12,171 nt of DNA from CAZPMO01 sp964587515 (GTDB lineage: Bacteria > Pseudomonadota > Alphaproteobacteria > MPNO01): assembly GCA_964587515.1 (NCBI GenBank), contig CAZPMO010000154.1, positions 1 to 12,171 on the forward strand. The letters run 5' to 3'. The stretch's first letter is position 1. Every line of letters starts with the position of its first letter. Shown piece after piece: positions 1 through 6,223 of this stretch. The position numbers were made by a program, and so were the translations under genes. The notes under the pieces were generated by a model. It had not been told where the DNA came from and searched no databases. It saw nothing but the letters and a program-made list of their open reading frames with translations.

Positions 1-9
1 CCGCTTCGT

Positions 10-234
10 CTATCGAGCTTCAGCAGGCTTTGCGGGTTCGATTTCGGCAGCGGCAGCGTTACCTAAAAGCCGAGGTGTCTCCCAGGATTTAGCGAACGCG
101 GTGATGTGTAGGAACTCGCCAGCTATACCAGAATCGCGAAAAACGGCAACCGAAGCGCGGTAGCGCCAAACATTACCTACCTTATTCTCGGCCTTTTCTG
201 TCCCACCGTATGTGGTTGACGTGTGTGGTTTGAC
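10..234 (-). other. open frame without start codon, possible gene remnant
   Basis: On the minus strand, 74 sense codons run from just after a TAA (235-237) to a TAG at 10-12. The conceptual peptide looks fairly protein-like in the middle (for example VGNVWRYRASVAVFRDSG and GEFLHITAFAKSWE) and ends in an Ala/Glu/Pro-rich tail. There is no ATG, GTG or TTG in frame, so as it stands it cannot be an intact gene. It could be a decayed or frameshifted gene, or a chance open frame. I do not recognise a family. The surrounding 290 bases are lower in GC than the rest of the window and lie against a tRNA gene, which fits a remnant of an inserted element; that is inference. Confidence 0.2.
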
Positions 235-243
235 TTATATGCG

Positions 244-290
244 CTCTCCTGTAACCCGCAGAATATAACGGTTTCAAGGGTTACAGAGAG
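244..290. repeat. imperfect inverted repeat beside the tRNA-Ser 3' end
   Basis: Positions 244-257 read CTCTCCTGTAACCC and 278-290 read GGGTTACAGAGAG. The arms are complementary over 13 positions with one extra C at 248-249, separated by a 20-nt AT-rich spacer. The repeat ends 3 nt from the encoded CCA of the tRNA. It could fold in the tRNA 3' trailer as a processing or termination structure, although no U-run follows, or it could be a recombinase-binding region at an attachment site. The structure is seen directly; its role is not known. Confidence 0.5.
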
Positions 291-292
291 GC

Positions 293-383
293 TGGCGGAG
301 GGGGTGGGATTCGAACCCACGGTACGCTATTAACGCACACACGCTTTCCAAGCGTGCGCCTTAAGCCACTCGGCCACCCCTCC
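293..383 (-). tRNA. tRNA-Ser (anticodon GGA)
   Basis: The minus strand folds as a complete class II tRNA. The acceptor stem is GGAGGGG (377-383) with CCCCTCC (297-303), the discriminator is G and CCA is encoded (293-295). The D arm contains GCCGAGTGGCTTAAGGC. The anticodon stem CACGC/GCGTG encloses the loop TTGGAAA (345-351), giving anticodon GGA at 347-349, which reads UCC and UCU serine codons. A long variable arm with stem GTGCG/CGTAC, diagnostic of serine/leucine-type tRNAs, and a T arm with TTCGAATCC follow. A plausible promoter lies just upstream (399-426). The 3' end faces the lower-GC left edge, so this tRNA is a candidate integration site. Confidence 0.97.
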
Positions 384-398
384 ATGCGGGCGCGGGCT

Positions 399-426
399 AA
401 TTTAGCAACCCTTGCGCCGGGCGCAA
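399..426 (-). promoter_or_regulatory. putative sigma70-type promoter for tRNA-Ser
   Basis: On the minus strand TTGCGC (421-426) and TAAATT (399-404) are separated by 16 nt. The -10 box lies 15 nt before the first tRNA base, giving a start site about 7-9 nt upstream of the tRNA. A C/G-rich stretch (GCCCGCGCCCGC) between the -10 box and the tRNA resembles a discriminator typical of stable-RNA promoters. This is predicted from sequence only. Confidence 0.45.
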
Positions 427-427
427 G
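411..427 (-). terminator. short hairpin after the SAM methyltransferase gene
   Basis: CTTGCGC (411-417) and GCGCAAG (421-427) form a perfect 7-bp stem with a 3-nt loop, starting 21 nt past the methyltransferase stop. No T-run follows on the minus strand, so it is at best a weak or factor-assisted terminator. The promoter-distal arm overlaps the -35 box proposed for the tRNA promoter. Confidence 0.35.
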
Positions 428-447
428 TCGTGGAAAAATATTGGACG

Positions 448-1440
448 CTAATCCTTGGGCTGTCGCTTGACGCCCGAAATGCGATAGACACGCAGTTCGC
501 CCGATTCCAAGGCGGCCGTCCGCCGCGACCACAGCTCGACTTCGCGAACCAGCGGAATCGCCAGATCCTCGCCCAACGGGTCTTCCAGAATGGCTTTCTG
601 GAATTTCTTCCATGCATCAAGGGCCATCATGGAATACCGGTCGGTTTCGTCGGTCGTTACCCTGATATCGACTCCATTATCGACGAGACACTGCCGCGCG
701 GCGTCGACGCTCCACGGATAGACCGGGGCATGCTCGCTGAGGGTCCATTCTTCCAATGCGGGCCCGGCCGCGCTGTCCTCGAAGAAAAAGTCCCAGATCA
801 CGACCTGGGATTCCGGCTTCACCGACTCAATAATTGATTTAACGAATTCTTCCTTTTCCTCGATGCGGTACAGAGATTCCCGGATCAGCGCGCCATTGTA
901 AAAATTAGGCTTGAATGTGTATTCGTCGGGGTTGAGATGGTGGACGGCCGCCTTCTTCTCCAGGCTGTACACGCCCGCTTGGACGACCGCTTCCTCGGCG
1001 AGTTCGCGGTCCAGGTCCCAGCCGGTGACGTAGGTGCCCGCCGAGGCCGCGATCGACCGCGTGCCGCCGCCCATGCCGGCGCCTATCTCGATCATGCTGG
1101 CCGACGAATCCAGGCACATCGGCTGAGACAATTCGGTGGTTATCGATTCTCCGCCGGGTCCGATAAATCCCTCTCCCCAGATCAGTTGGACCAGCTTGCG
1201 CCGTTCCTCCGACCACGGCGTATCGGGTGTGGCCCGGGCCTGGGCCTGGGCCAATAACGCTTCCTCGCGGAAGGCGCTGGTGCGTGACTGTGCGTCGCCA
1301 CCGTCCGCCTTTGACGCCGGACCGGCCGCCGGAATCGCATCCAGGGCGTAGCCGTTCCACCAGGCGGAAAACCGGGCCTTCACCGGATGGCCGGAGCTCG
1401 GCTTGTCGCCTTTGGCTATGAATTTCAACAACGGAATCAA
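448..1440 (-). CDS. class I SAM-dependent methyltransferase
   Basis: This 330-residue soluble protein should transfer a methyl group from S-adenosylmethionine to an unidentified acceptor. The SAM-binding glycine loop is IEIGAGMGG (residues 117-125), followed by the motif II acidic residues in GWDLDRE (140-146). A segment WGEGFIGPGGESITTEL (88-104) precedes motif I; similar WGEGF/GPGG segments occur in a subfamily distantly like phosphoethanolamine N-methyltransferases. The N-terminal approximately 75 residues contain a short aromatic patch (FSAWWNGYALD) followed by a low-complexity linker. The start is TTG at 1438-1440: GAGGG lies 9 nt upstream and no in-frame ATG exists for about 100 codons. 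The frame stays open further upstream but has no start codon there. It lies 87 nt after the MetE-like gene on the same strand, so cotranscription is possible. The substrate cannot be predicted. Confidence 0.85.
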   Translation of the reverse strand: MIPLLKFIAKGDKPSSGHPVKARFSAWWNGYALDAIPAAGPASKADGGDAQSRTSAFREEALLAQAQARATPDTPWSEERRKLVQLIWGEGFIGPGGESITTELSQPMCLDSSASMIEIGAGMGGGTRSIAASAGTYVTGWDLDRELAEEAVVQAGVYSLEKKAAVHHLNPDEYTFKPNFYNGALIRESLYRIEEKEEFVKSIIESVKPESQVVIWDFFFEDSAAGPALEEWTLSEHAPVYPWSVDAARQCLVDNGVDIRVTTDETDRYSMMALDAWKKFQKAILEDPLGEDLAIPLVREVELWSRRTAALESGELRVYRISGVKRQPKD

Positions 1441-1473
1441 TGCGTCACGCCCTCGCGGCCGGAATCTCCGACC

Positions 1474-1527
1474 GGTTGTGGATAACCATCGGAAAGTATG
1501 AACGTGACCTGTTAAACCGTTATTAAC
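1474..1527. promoter_or_regulatory. AT-rich spacer with a DnaA-box-like site and small inverted repeat
   Basis: The minus strand carries TTATCCACA (plus positions 1477-1485), an exact match to the E. coli DnaA-box consensus TTATNCACA. It sits inside a small dyad GGTT...AACC (1474-1487). Next to it, GTTAA (1511-1515) and TTAAC (1523-1527) form a 5-bp inverted repeat ending at the stop codon of the MetE-like gene. The spacer separates two same-strand genes. It may carry a promoter for the methyltransferase or be coincidence; a lone box does not make an origin. Confidence 0.3.
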
Positions 1528-2676
1528 TTAAAACTGCCGCACCGGCTCCGATCTGCCCCAGATATCGGCCGCGACCTCCACCACTTGGCGGAGTTTGGCG
1601 ATTTCATCTTCCACGGTGATGGGGTTGCCGGGAAATGAACTGGCGAAGCCGCATTGCGGGCTGAGCGCAAGCTGGTCGATATCGGCGAACGCGGCGGCTT
1701 CTTCGATGCGTCGCTTGAGATCGTCCGCGGGTTCGATCTCGGGGGTCTTGGTCGAAATCAGACCGAGCACGGCGGATTTGTTCCTGGGCAGGAAGCGCAA
1801 CGGCGAGAAATCGCCGGCGCGCGGCGAATCATATTCCAGCAGATAGAAATCGGCCTCGATCCGGTTGAACAATATATCGGCGACCAGATCGTAGCCGCCT
1901 TCCGCCTGCCAATGGCCACGCTTGTTGCCGCGGCACAGATGGATGCCGAGGGAAACATTCCCGGGCCGGGCCGAGATCGCCCGGTTGATGATATCGGCAT
2001 AAAGCGTCAGCAGCGTGCGCCAATCGTCGCCCCGCGTTGCCAGAGCCTGCTGGATGGCCGGGTCGGCGAATTTTGCAAGCGACGTTTCGTCGAGCTGGAT
2101 ATAGGTGCAGCCCGCCTCGGCCAGCGCCGCGATCTCTTTGTGGTAAGCGTCGATGATATCGTCCCAGAACGGTTCGAGATCGGGGTAGGCCACACGGCTG
2201 ATATTTTCCCGTCCGCCGAAGAAATGGATCGCGCAGGGGCCGGGCAGGGTGATTTTCGGCGTACGGCCGGTGAGCGCGTGGACGGTGTTGAAATCATCGA
2301 CATGCACCGGTTTCGTCCAGCGCATGCGGTCGTTCACCAGCGGCAACGATGCGCCCGCCTGATCGCCGGCCCGGTTGGTGTAGTCCCAGGCGTGATCGGT
2401 CGCGACCTCGACCGTTACGCCGCCCAGCCCGTGGGTGAAGAAGTGGCTGAAATATGTGTGGCGACGGTATTCGCCGTCGGTGATCGATTGCAGCCCCGCC
2501 TCCTCCTGCAAGGCCACCGCCGCGGCGATCGCGGCGTTTTCCGCCGCGTACAGCTCGGCATCGCTGATCTCACCGGCCTCCTGACGGGTCCGCGCCGCCA
2601 GCAACGCCGGCGGCCGCAGCAGGCTGCCGATATGTTCGGCGCGGAACGGCGGGTTGAGCGGGCGCTCAGCCGCCAT
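1528..2676 (-). CDS. MetE-like cobalamin-independent methyltransferase (UROD/MetE superfamily)
   Basis: The 382-residue protein corresponds to the C-terminal catalytic barrel of cobalamin-independent methionine synthase, standing alone without the duplicated N-terminal half of full-length MetE (about 750 residues). The zinc ligands of that barrel are visible: H246 and C248 in GIHLCRG, E281 in YLLEYD and C342 in SPQCGF. The N terminus has the RAEHIGSLLRP opening and the SITDGEYRR segment (64-72) typical of these short paralogues; QLDETSL (194-200) marks the substrate side. The family moves a methyl group to a thiol. Some short members make methionine from homocysteine, others use unusual methyl donors, so the exact donor is unknown. 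The chosen ATG overlaps the last 11 nt of the upstream oxygenase gene, implying translational coupling; a longer frame from 2742 would sit deep in that gene. Confidence 0.9.
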   Translation of the reverse strand: MAAERPLNPPFRAEHIGSLLRPPALLAARTRQEAGEISDAELYAAENAAIAAAVALQEEAGLQSITDGEYRRHTYFSHFFTHGLGGVTVEVATDHAWDYTNRAGDQAGASLPLVNDRMRWTKPVHVDDFNTVHALTGRTPKITLPGPCAIHFFGGRENISRVAYPDLEPFWDDIIDAYHKEIAALAEAGCTYIQLDETSLAKFADPAIQQALATRGDDWRTLLTLYADIINRAISARPGNVSLGIHLCRGNKRGHWQAEGGYDLVADILFNRIEADFYLLEYDSPRAGDFSPLRFLPRNKSAVLGLISTKTPEIEPADDLKRRIEEAAAFADIDQLALSPQCGFASSFPGNPITVEDEIAKLRQVVEVAADIWGRSEPVRQF

Positions 2677-3667
2677 GGTCCTGGGCCACCAGCGCTTCGC
2701 GATATTTGACGTCCCGGTAATCGCCCGATCGCACCGGTGCATAGCGCGCCGGATTTTCCGGCCCGGCGCAGCTTGGGATGCATTCGATGATCGCGTCGTA
2801 ATTGGGTTGCTGGAAAAAAGCGATGGAGACGCGGCCGTGTTCGGACGCCACCGTGGGATTGATCACGCGATGCGGGTTGGAGACCCACAGATCGTTGGTC
2901 CATCGCATCAGCAGATCACCGACATTAATGACAAGGATTTCCGGCCGGGTCGCGACGTCGATCCAGTCGCCCCGGCGCGTCTCCACCTGAAGTCCCCCCG
3001 GCGCGTCCTCGCCCATCAACAGGGTGAACAGCCCGTAATCGGTGTGGGCGCCGGCGCGGATCTGTCCGGCCTCGGTTGGTTTCAGATTGGCCGGGTAGTG
3101 GTTGATCCGCATCGCCGTGACATGCCGGTCGATTTTGTCGCCGAAGAAATGTTCCGGCAGATCGAGCGCCAGCGCCGCAATGCGCATCATTACAAATGAC
3201 AACTCCTCCATCGCGTCGTAATAGGCTTCGGCCGCCTGGGCGAATCCCTCCGGGCGGTCGGGCCACAAATTGGGAATGAAGTAGCGCTTTCCCTCCTCGC
3301 CCGTGTGGTAATCGTCGTCCGGCCAGCCGGCGCGGCCGAAATGGTAGAATTCCTTGAGATCGGCCGGCGCCTCCGTGCCGGCCGTCCTGCCCAGCGACTC
3401 GCCGGCCAGCACTCGGAGACCGCGTGGCGTATCGGGCACCGGATGGACTGCTTTCTGTTTTTCCGCATCCGGCAGTTCGAAGAATTCGTGCGCCAGATCA
3501 CGCATATCATCGATGATGTCGGGCGATACGCCATGGCCGGTAATGGCGAAAAATCCGATATCGATGCAGGCCTCGAACAATTGGCGCGGCACCTCACGCC
3601 GACCGTCCGGCGTACCGGCCAGAAACGGCGAGATATCGATCAGCGGCGGCGCGCTACCGGCTGTCAT
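2666..3667 (-). CDS. 2-oxoglutarate/Fe(II)-dependent oxygenase, isopenicillin N synthase family
   Basis: The 333-residue protein is a full-length member of the IPNS-like non-haem iron oxygenases. The N-terminal DIOX_N part starts PLIDISPFL and includes the IGFFAITGHGV segment. The catalytic double-stranded beta helix has the iron triad H208-x-D210 (AHTDYG) and H266 (SNPHRVI), and the 2-oxoglutarate-binding R279-x-S281 (RVSIAFF). Members hydroxylate, desaturate or cyclise small molecules; bacterial relatives of this type occur in catabolic clusters, but the substrate here is unknown. ATG 3667 was chosen because AGAAGGA lies about 6 nt upstream; an in-frame start at 3694 has no better ribosome site. 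It is the first gene of a minus-strand unit with the MetE-like gene and is divergent from the CoA ligase. Confidence 0.9.
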   Translation of the reverse strand: MTAGSAPPLIDISPFLAGTPDGRREVPRQLFEACIDIGFFAITGHGVSPDIIDDMRDLAHEFFELPDAEKQKAVHPVPDTPRGLRVLAGESLGRTAGTEAPADLKEFYHFGRAGWPDDDYHTGEEGKRYFIPNLWPDRPEGFAQAAEAYYDAMEELSFVMMRIAALALDLPEHFFGDKIDRHVTAMRINHYPANLKPTEAGQIRAGAHTDYGLFTLLMGEDAPGGLQVETRRGDWIDVATRPEILVINVGDLLMRWTNDLWVSNPHRVINPTVASEHGRVSIAFFQQPNYDAIIECIPSCAGPENPARYAPVRSGDYRDVKYREALVAQDHGG

Positions 3668-3697
3668 GGCGGATCCTTCTCTGCGAAATCCCACGAG

Positions 3698-3705
3698 ATA
3701 TTATC
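3698..3705 (-). promoter_or_regulatory. candidate -10 element for the oxygenase gene
   Basis: The minus strand reads GGATAATATC here, containing the overlapping -10-like hexamers GATAAT and TAATAT, about 31 nt before the oxygenase ATG. No good -35 hexamer is found 16-18 nt upstream (the position falls on the T-run of the adjacent hairpin), so an activator-dependent or weak promoter is possible. Confidence 0.25.
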
Positions 3706-3725
3706 CTAACCCGTGGCGGACGTTG

Positions 3726-3753
3726 AAAAAACCCCGCTACCCGCCATGCGGGG
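3726..3753 (-). terminator. minus-oriented intrinsic terminator or attenuator with alternative hairpin
   Basis: On the minus strand CCCCGC (3748-3753) pairs with GCGGGG (3732-3737) around a 10-nt loop and is followed at once by six T residues (complement of 3726-3731), the classic form of a Rho-independent terminator. The same 5' arm can instead pair with the nearer GCGGG (complement of 3740-3744) in a 5-bp, 3-nt-loop hairpin, which would prevent the terminator stem. It lies upstream of the oxygenase gene in the divergent spacer. It could attenuate a longer leader transcript or stop antisense transcription coming from the ligase gene. Confidence 0.5.
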
Positions 3754-3808
3754 CTTGCGATATAACCGGTCTCGCGTCGCGATACCCAAATTCGGAGAGG
3801 TAGGTTCC

Positions 3809-5338
3809 GTGCTTGCCGGCGATATTCTGCGCCTGTCCGCCCAGCGCCATCCGCGCAAGACGGCGCTTATTTGCGATGCGCGCGAAATCAGCTACGGCGC
3901 GCTCGATCGCGACGCCAACCGCTTCGCCAACGCGATTCTCGGCGCCGGGCTCGTAAAGGGCGACCGGCTCGCGGTGATGTGCGCCAACATTCCGGAATAT
4001 GCGACGGTCCATTTCGGCGCGGCGCGAACCGGCTGCGTTCAGGTGCATCTGTCGATCATGTACGGGCCAGACGAAATCGTGCAGATCCTGACCCGAACCC
4101 GGGCGCGGATGATCGTGGTCGAGCACGAATTCAAGGCCGCCATCACATCGGTGCGCGATCGCCTGCCCGATCTCGAGAGGATTGTCGTGGTCGGCGCGCC
4201 AACCGCGACCGACGCGACCGGCTTTGACGATTTCATGGCCGGCGCGCGTGAGACCGATCCCGATGTTCCGCTGCGCGATACGGAACCCGTCGGTATGACC
4301 TTTACCGGTGGCACGACGGGCTATCCCAAGGGCGCCGTGGTCAGCCACCGGGCGCGCGCCATTTCGGCGTCCGTCGTGGTGATGGAACACGAACTTACCG
4401 GCGAAGACGTGGTGGCCGCGGTCACCCCGCTCTATCACGCGGTCGGGCTGCTGATCTGGTTTCAGGCCGCGATGCTCGCCGGTTGCACCTGCGTTCTGCT
4501 GCGGCGCTGGGACGCGGACGCGTTCATCGAAGCCTGCGCCCGCCACCGGATCAGCGCGGTCATGACGGTCACGGTGCAGCTCGCGGCGATTCTGGACGAT
4601 GCGCGCTTCGATGCCGCCAAGCTCTCCAGTCTGCGAAAAATCGGCTCGGGCGGGGCCGCCGTCCCAGGGTCGCTAATCGACAAAGGCCGCGCCCTTCTGC
4701 CCGGCATTCGCCTGGTCGATCATTACGGCCAGTCCGAAACCGGCCCCCTGACCATGCTGAAGCCTTGGCATCCCGCCGCGAAAAACGACACCGTCGGGCA
4801 GCCCGCGCTTGGGGTGGATCTGAAAATTGTCGATCCCGGCGGTAATTCAGTGGCGCCGGGCGAGATCGGCGAAATCATCGTCGCCGGCGAATTCATGTTC
4901 GACGGCTATTTCGAGAACCCGGAGGAGACCGCCGCCTATTTCAAGAACGGCGACGGCTGGGGCTGGACCGGCGATCTCGCGACCATCGACGAAGACGGCT
5001 TCATCGCGTTGGCCGGGCGGTCGAAAGACATGATCGTCTCGGGCGGCGTAAACATCTATCCGCGCGAGCTCGAGGTGGTGCTTGAGGGACACGACGACGT
5101 CGCCGACTGCACCGTATTTGGGGTGCCGGACGAGAAATGGGGCGAGGCGCTGATCGCCCTGGTCGTGGCCAGGAACGGCGCGGCCATAACACCGGACGCG
5201 TTGATCGCCTATTGCGATTCCCGCCTCGCGCATTTCAAGCGTCCGCGCGAGGTGCGGCTGGTCGATGAAATTCCAAAGACTCCCGCCGGCAAAATCCAGA
5301 AACCTCTGCTGCGCGCGGCCTATCTCGATCAGGGCTAG
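3809..5338 (+). CDS. AMP-forming acyl-CoA ligase (ANL superfamily)
   Basis: This 509-residue enzyme should activate a carboxylic acid as an acyl-adenylate and then form the CoA thioester. All core motifs are present: the phosphate loop TGGTTGYPKG (166-175), DHYGQSETGP (304-313), the ATP-ribose aspartate D389 in GWTGDL, the hinge arginine R404 in AGRSKDM, the VSGGVNIYPRELE segment, and the C-terminal catalytic lysine K495 in TPAGKIQK. The substrate acid cannot be read. GTG 3809 is preferred: GGAGAGG (3794-3800) sits 8 nt upstream and the family's usual opening (DILRLSAQRHPRKTALI) follows directly. Alternatives at GTG 3713 and ATG 3746 lack a ribosome site, overlap the hairpin at 3732-3753, and would add a stretch whose third codon positions are much less GC-rich. 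It heads the plus-strand catabolic genes; 84 nt separate it from the hydrolase. Confidence 0.93.
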   Translation: MLAGDILRLSAQRHPRKTALICDAREISYGALDRDANRFANAILGAGLVKGDRLAVMCANIPEYATVHFGAARTGCVQVHLSIMYGPDEIVQILTRTRARMIVVEHEFKAAITSVRDRLPDLERIVVVGAPTATDATGFDDFMAGARETDPDVPLRDTEPVGMTFTGGTTGYPKGAVVSHRARAISASVVVMEHELTGEDVVAAVTPLYHAVGLLIWFQAAMLAGCTCVLLRRWDADAFIEACARHRISAVMTVTVQLAAILDDARFDAAKLSSLRKIGSGGAAVPGSLIDKGRALLPGIRLVDHYGQSETGPLTMLKPWHPAAKNDTVGQPALGVDLKIVDPGGNSVAPGEIGEIIVAGEFMFDGYFENPEETAAYFKNGDGWGWTGDLATIDEDGFIALAGRSKDMIVSGGVNIYPRELEVVLEGHDDVADCTVFGVPDEKWGEALIALVVARNGAAITPDALIAYCDSRLAHFKRPREVRLVDEIPKTPAGKIQKPLLRAAYLDQG

Positions 5339-5347
5339 GGCTAGACA

Positions 5348-5377
5348 TTGCAATCGAAGGCTCGGCACCGCTAGAAT
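5348..5377 (+). promoter_or_regulatory. putative promoter for the hydrolase-monooxygenase-hydrolase genes
   Basis: TTGCAA (5348-5353) and TAGAAT (5372-5377) are separated by 18 nt, matching sigma70-type hexamers at 4/6 and 5/6 positions. They lie in the 84-nt AT-richer gap after the ligase gene, about 46 nt before the hydrolase ATG. Read-through from the ligase gene is equally possible. Confidence 0.35.
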
Positions 5378-5422
5378 TCATAAGATATCTAATAATAAGG
5401 CGATGGGAGGCGATCTCCGGCG

Positions 5423-6205
5423 ATGGCTACCAATAATGACAAGATGGAAAAGGTCGAGCTCCCGGGCGCGGATGTCGATGTGGTCCGCAAGGGATCCGGG
5501 CCGCCACTGTTCATGCTGCACGGCGGCGGCGGACCGGTCGCGGCATTCCCGTTCGCGGACAAGCTGGCGGAATCATTCGAGATAATCGCGCCGATCCATC
5601 CCGGCTTCGCCGGACGACCCATTCCGGAGCATTTCGACGATCTCAACGATCTGGTGTTCCTCTATCTCGATCTGATGGACGCGCTTGATCTCCAGGATGC
5701 GGTGATGATGGGCTTCTCCATGGGGGGCTGGACGGCGGCCGAACTCGCGGTGATATCGACCGCGCGGCTTTCGAAACTGATCCTGGTGGATGCGGTCGGC
5801 GTGAAGGTGGGCGACCGCGACACCCGCGACGTGGTCGATGTGTTCGCGACGCCGCCGGACGAGCTTGTCCGACTGACCTGGCATGATCCGTCGAGGGCAC
5901 CCGATCCCGAAAAAATGAGCGACGAAGATCTTCAGATGATGGTCGCGAACCGGGTCGCGCTGGGGCTCTATACCTGGCAGCCCTATATGCACAATCCGAA
6001 GCTCGCCGGCCGGCTGCACCGCATCGACGTACCGACGCTGGTGATCTGGGGGGAAAGCGACGGGTTGGTGAAGCCGGATTACGGGCGGGCTTTTTGCGGC
6101 ATGATCCCGGGCGCCGAGATGATCGTGATCCCGGAAGCGGGGCACTCGCCCCAGGCCGAACAGCCCGACGCCTTCGTGCAACATGTTTTGTCCTTTGCCC
6201 GATAA
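5423..6205 (+). CDS. alpha/beta-fold hydrolase
   Basis: The 260-residue protein has the standard single-domain alpha/beta hydrolase layout. An oxyanion-hole HGGGG lies at 33-37, the nucleophile elbow GFSMGG places the catalytic serine at S99, the likely acid is D213 in WGESDGL, and the catalytic histidine is H241 in EAGHSPQ. No signal peptide is seen, so it is cytoplasmic. It is too short for a multidomain esterase and fits ester, lactone or C-C bond hydrolases of catabolic pathways. GGGAGG lies 12 nt before the ATG, a rather long spacing. It is followed after 18 nt by the luciferase-like monooxygenase, whose product it might hydrolyse (for instance an ester or lactone); that link is inferred from position only. 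Confidence 0.9.
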   Translation: MATNNDKMEKVELPGADVDVVRKGSGPPLFMLHGGGGPVAAFPFADKLAESFEIIAPIHPGFAGRPIPEHFDDLNDLVFLYLDLMDALDLQDAVMMGFSMGGWTAAELAVISTARLSKLILVDAVGVKVGDRDTRDVVDVFATPPDELVRLTWHDPSRAPDPEKMSDEDLQMMVANRVALGLYTWQPYMHNPKLAGRLHRIDVPTLVIWGESDGLVKPDYGRAFCGMIPGAEMIVIPEAGHSPQAEQPDAFVQHVLSFAR

Positions 6206-6223
6206 GAAAAGAGGTCCCGCGTC

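Noticed and set aside
281..613. Minus-strand open frame running through the tRNA gene
   Set aside because: Its C-terminal part (GWPSGLRR, RIPPPPP) is the well-known spurious translation of a tRNA-Ser gene.
1441..1527. Replication origin, from the DnaA box and AT-rich run
   Set aside because: Only one consensus box, a spacer of under 90 nt, and no origin-linked genes (dnaA, dnaN, hemE, parAB) nearby.
1654..2709. Plus-strand open frame of 351 codons antisense to the MetE-like gene
   Set aside because: Mirror of GC-rich codon use; the opposite strand has the zinc ligands and family motifs.
3668..3808. SAM or cobalamin riboswitch controlling the MetE-like operon
   Set aside because: No SAM-II pseudoknot pattern or cobalamin-box sequence was recognised; only the hairpin with T-run is supported.
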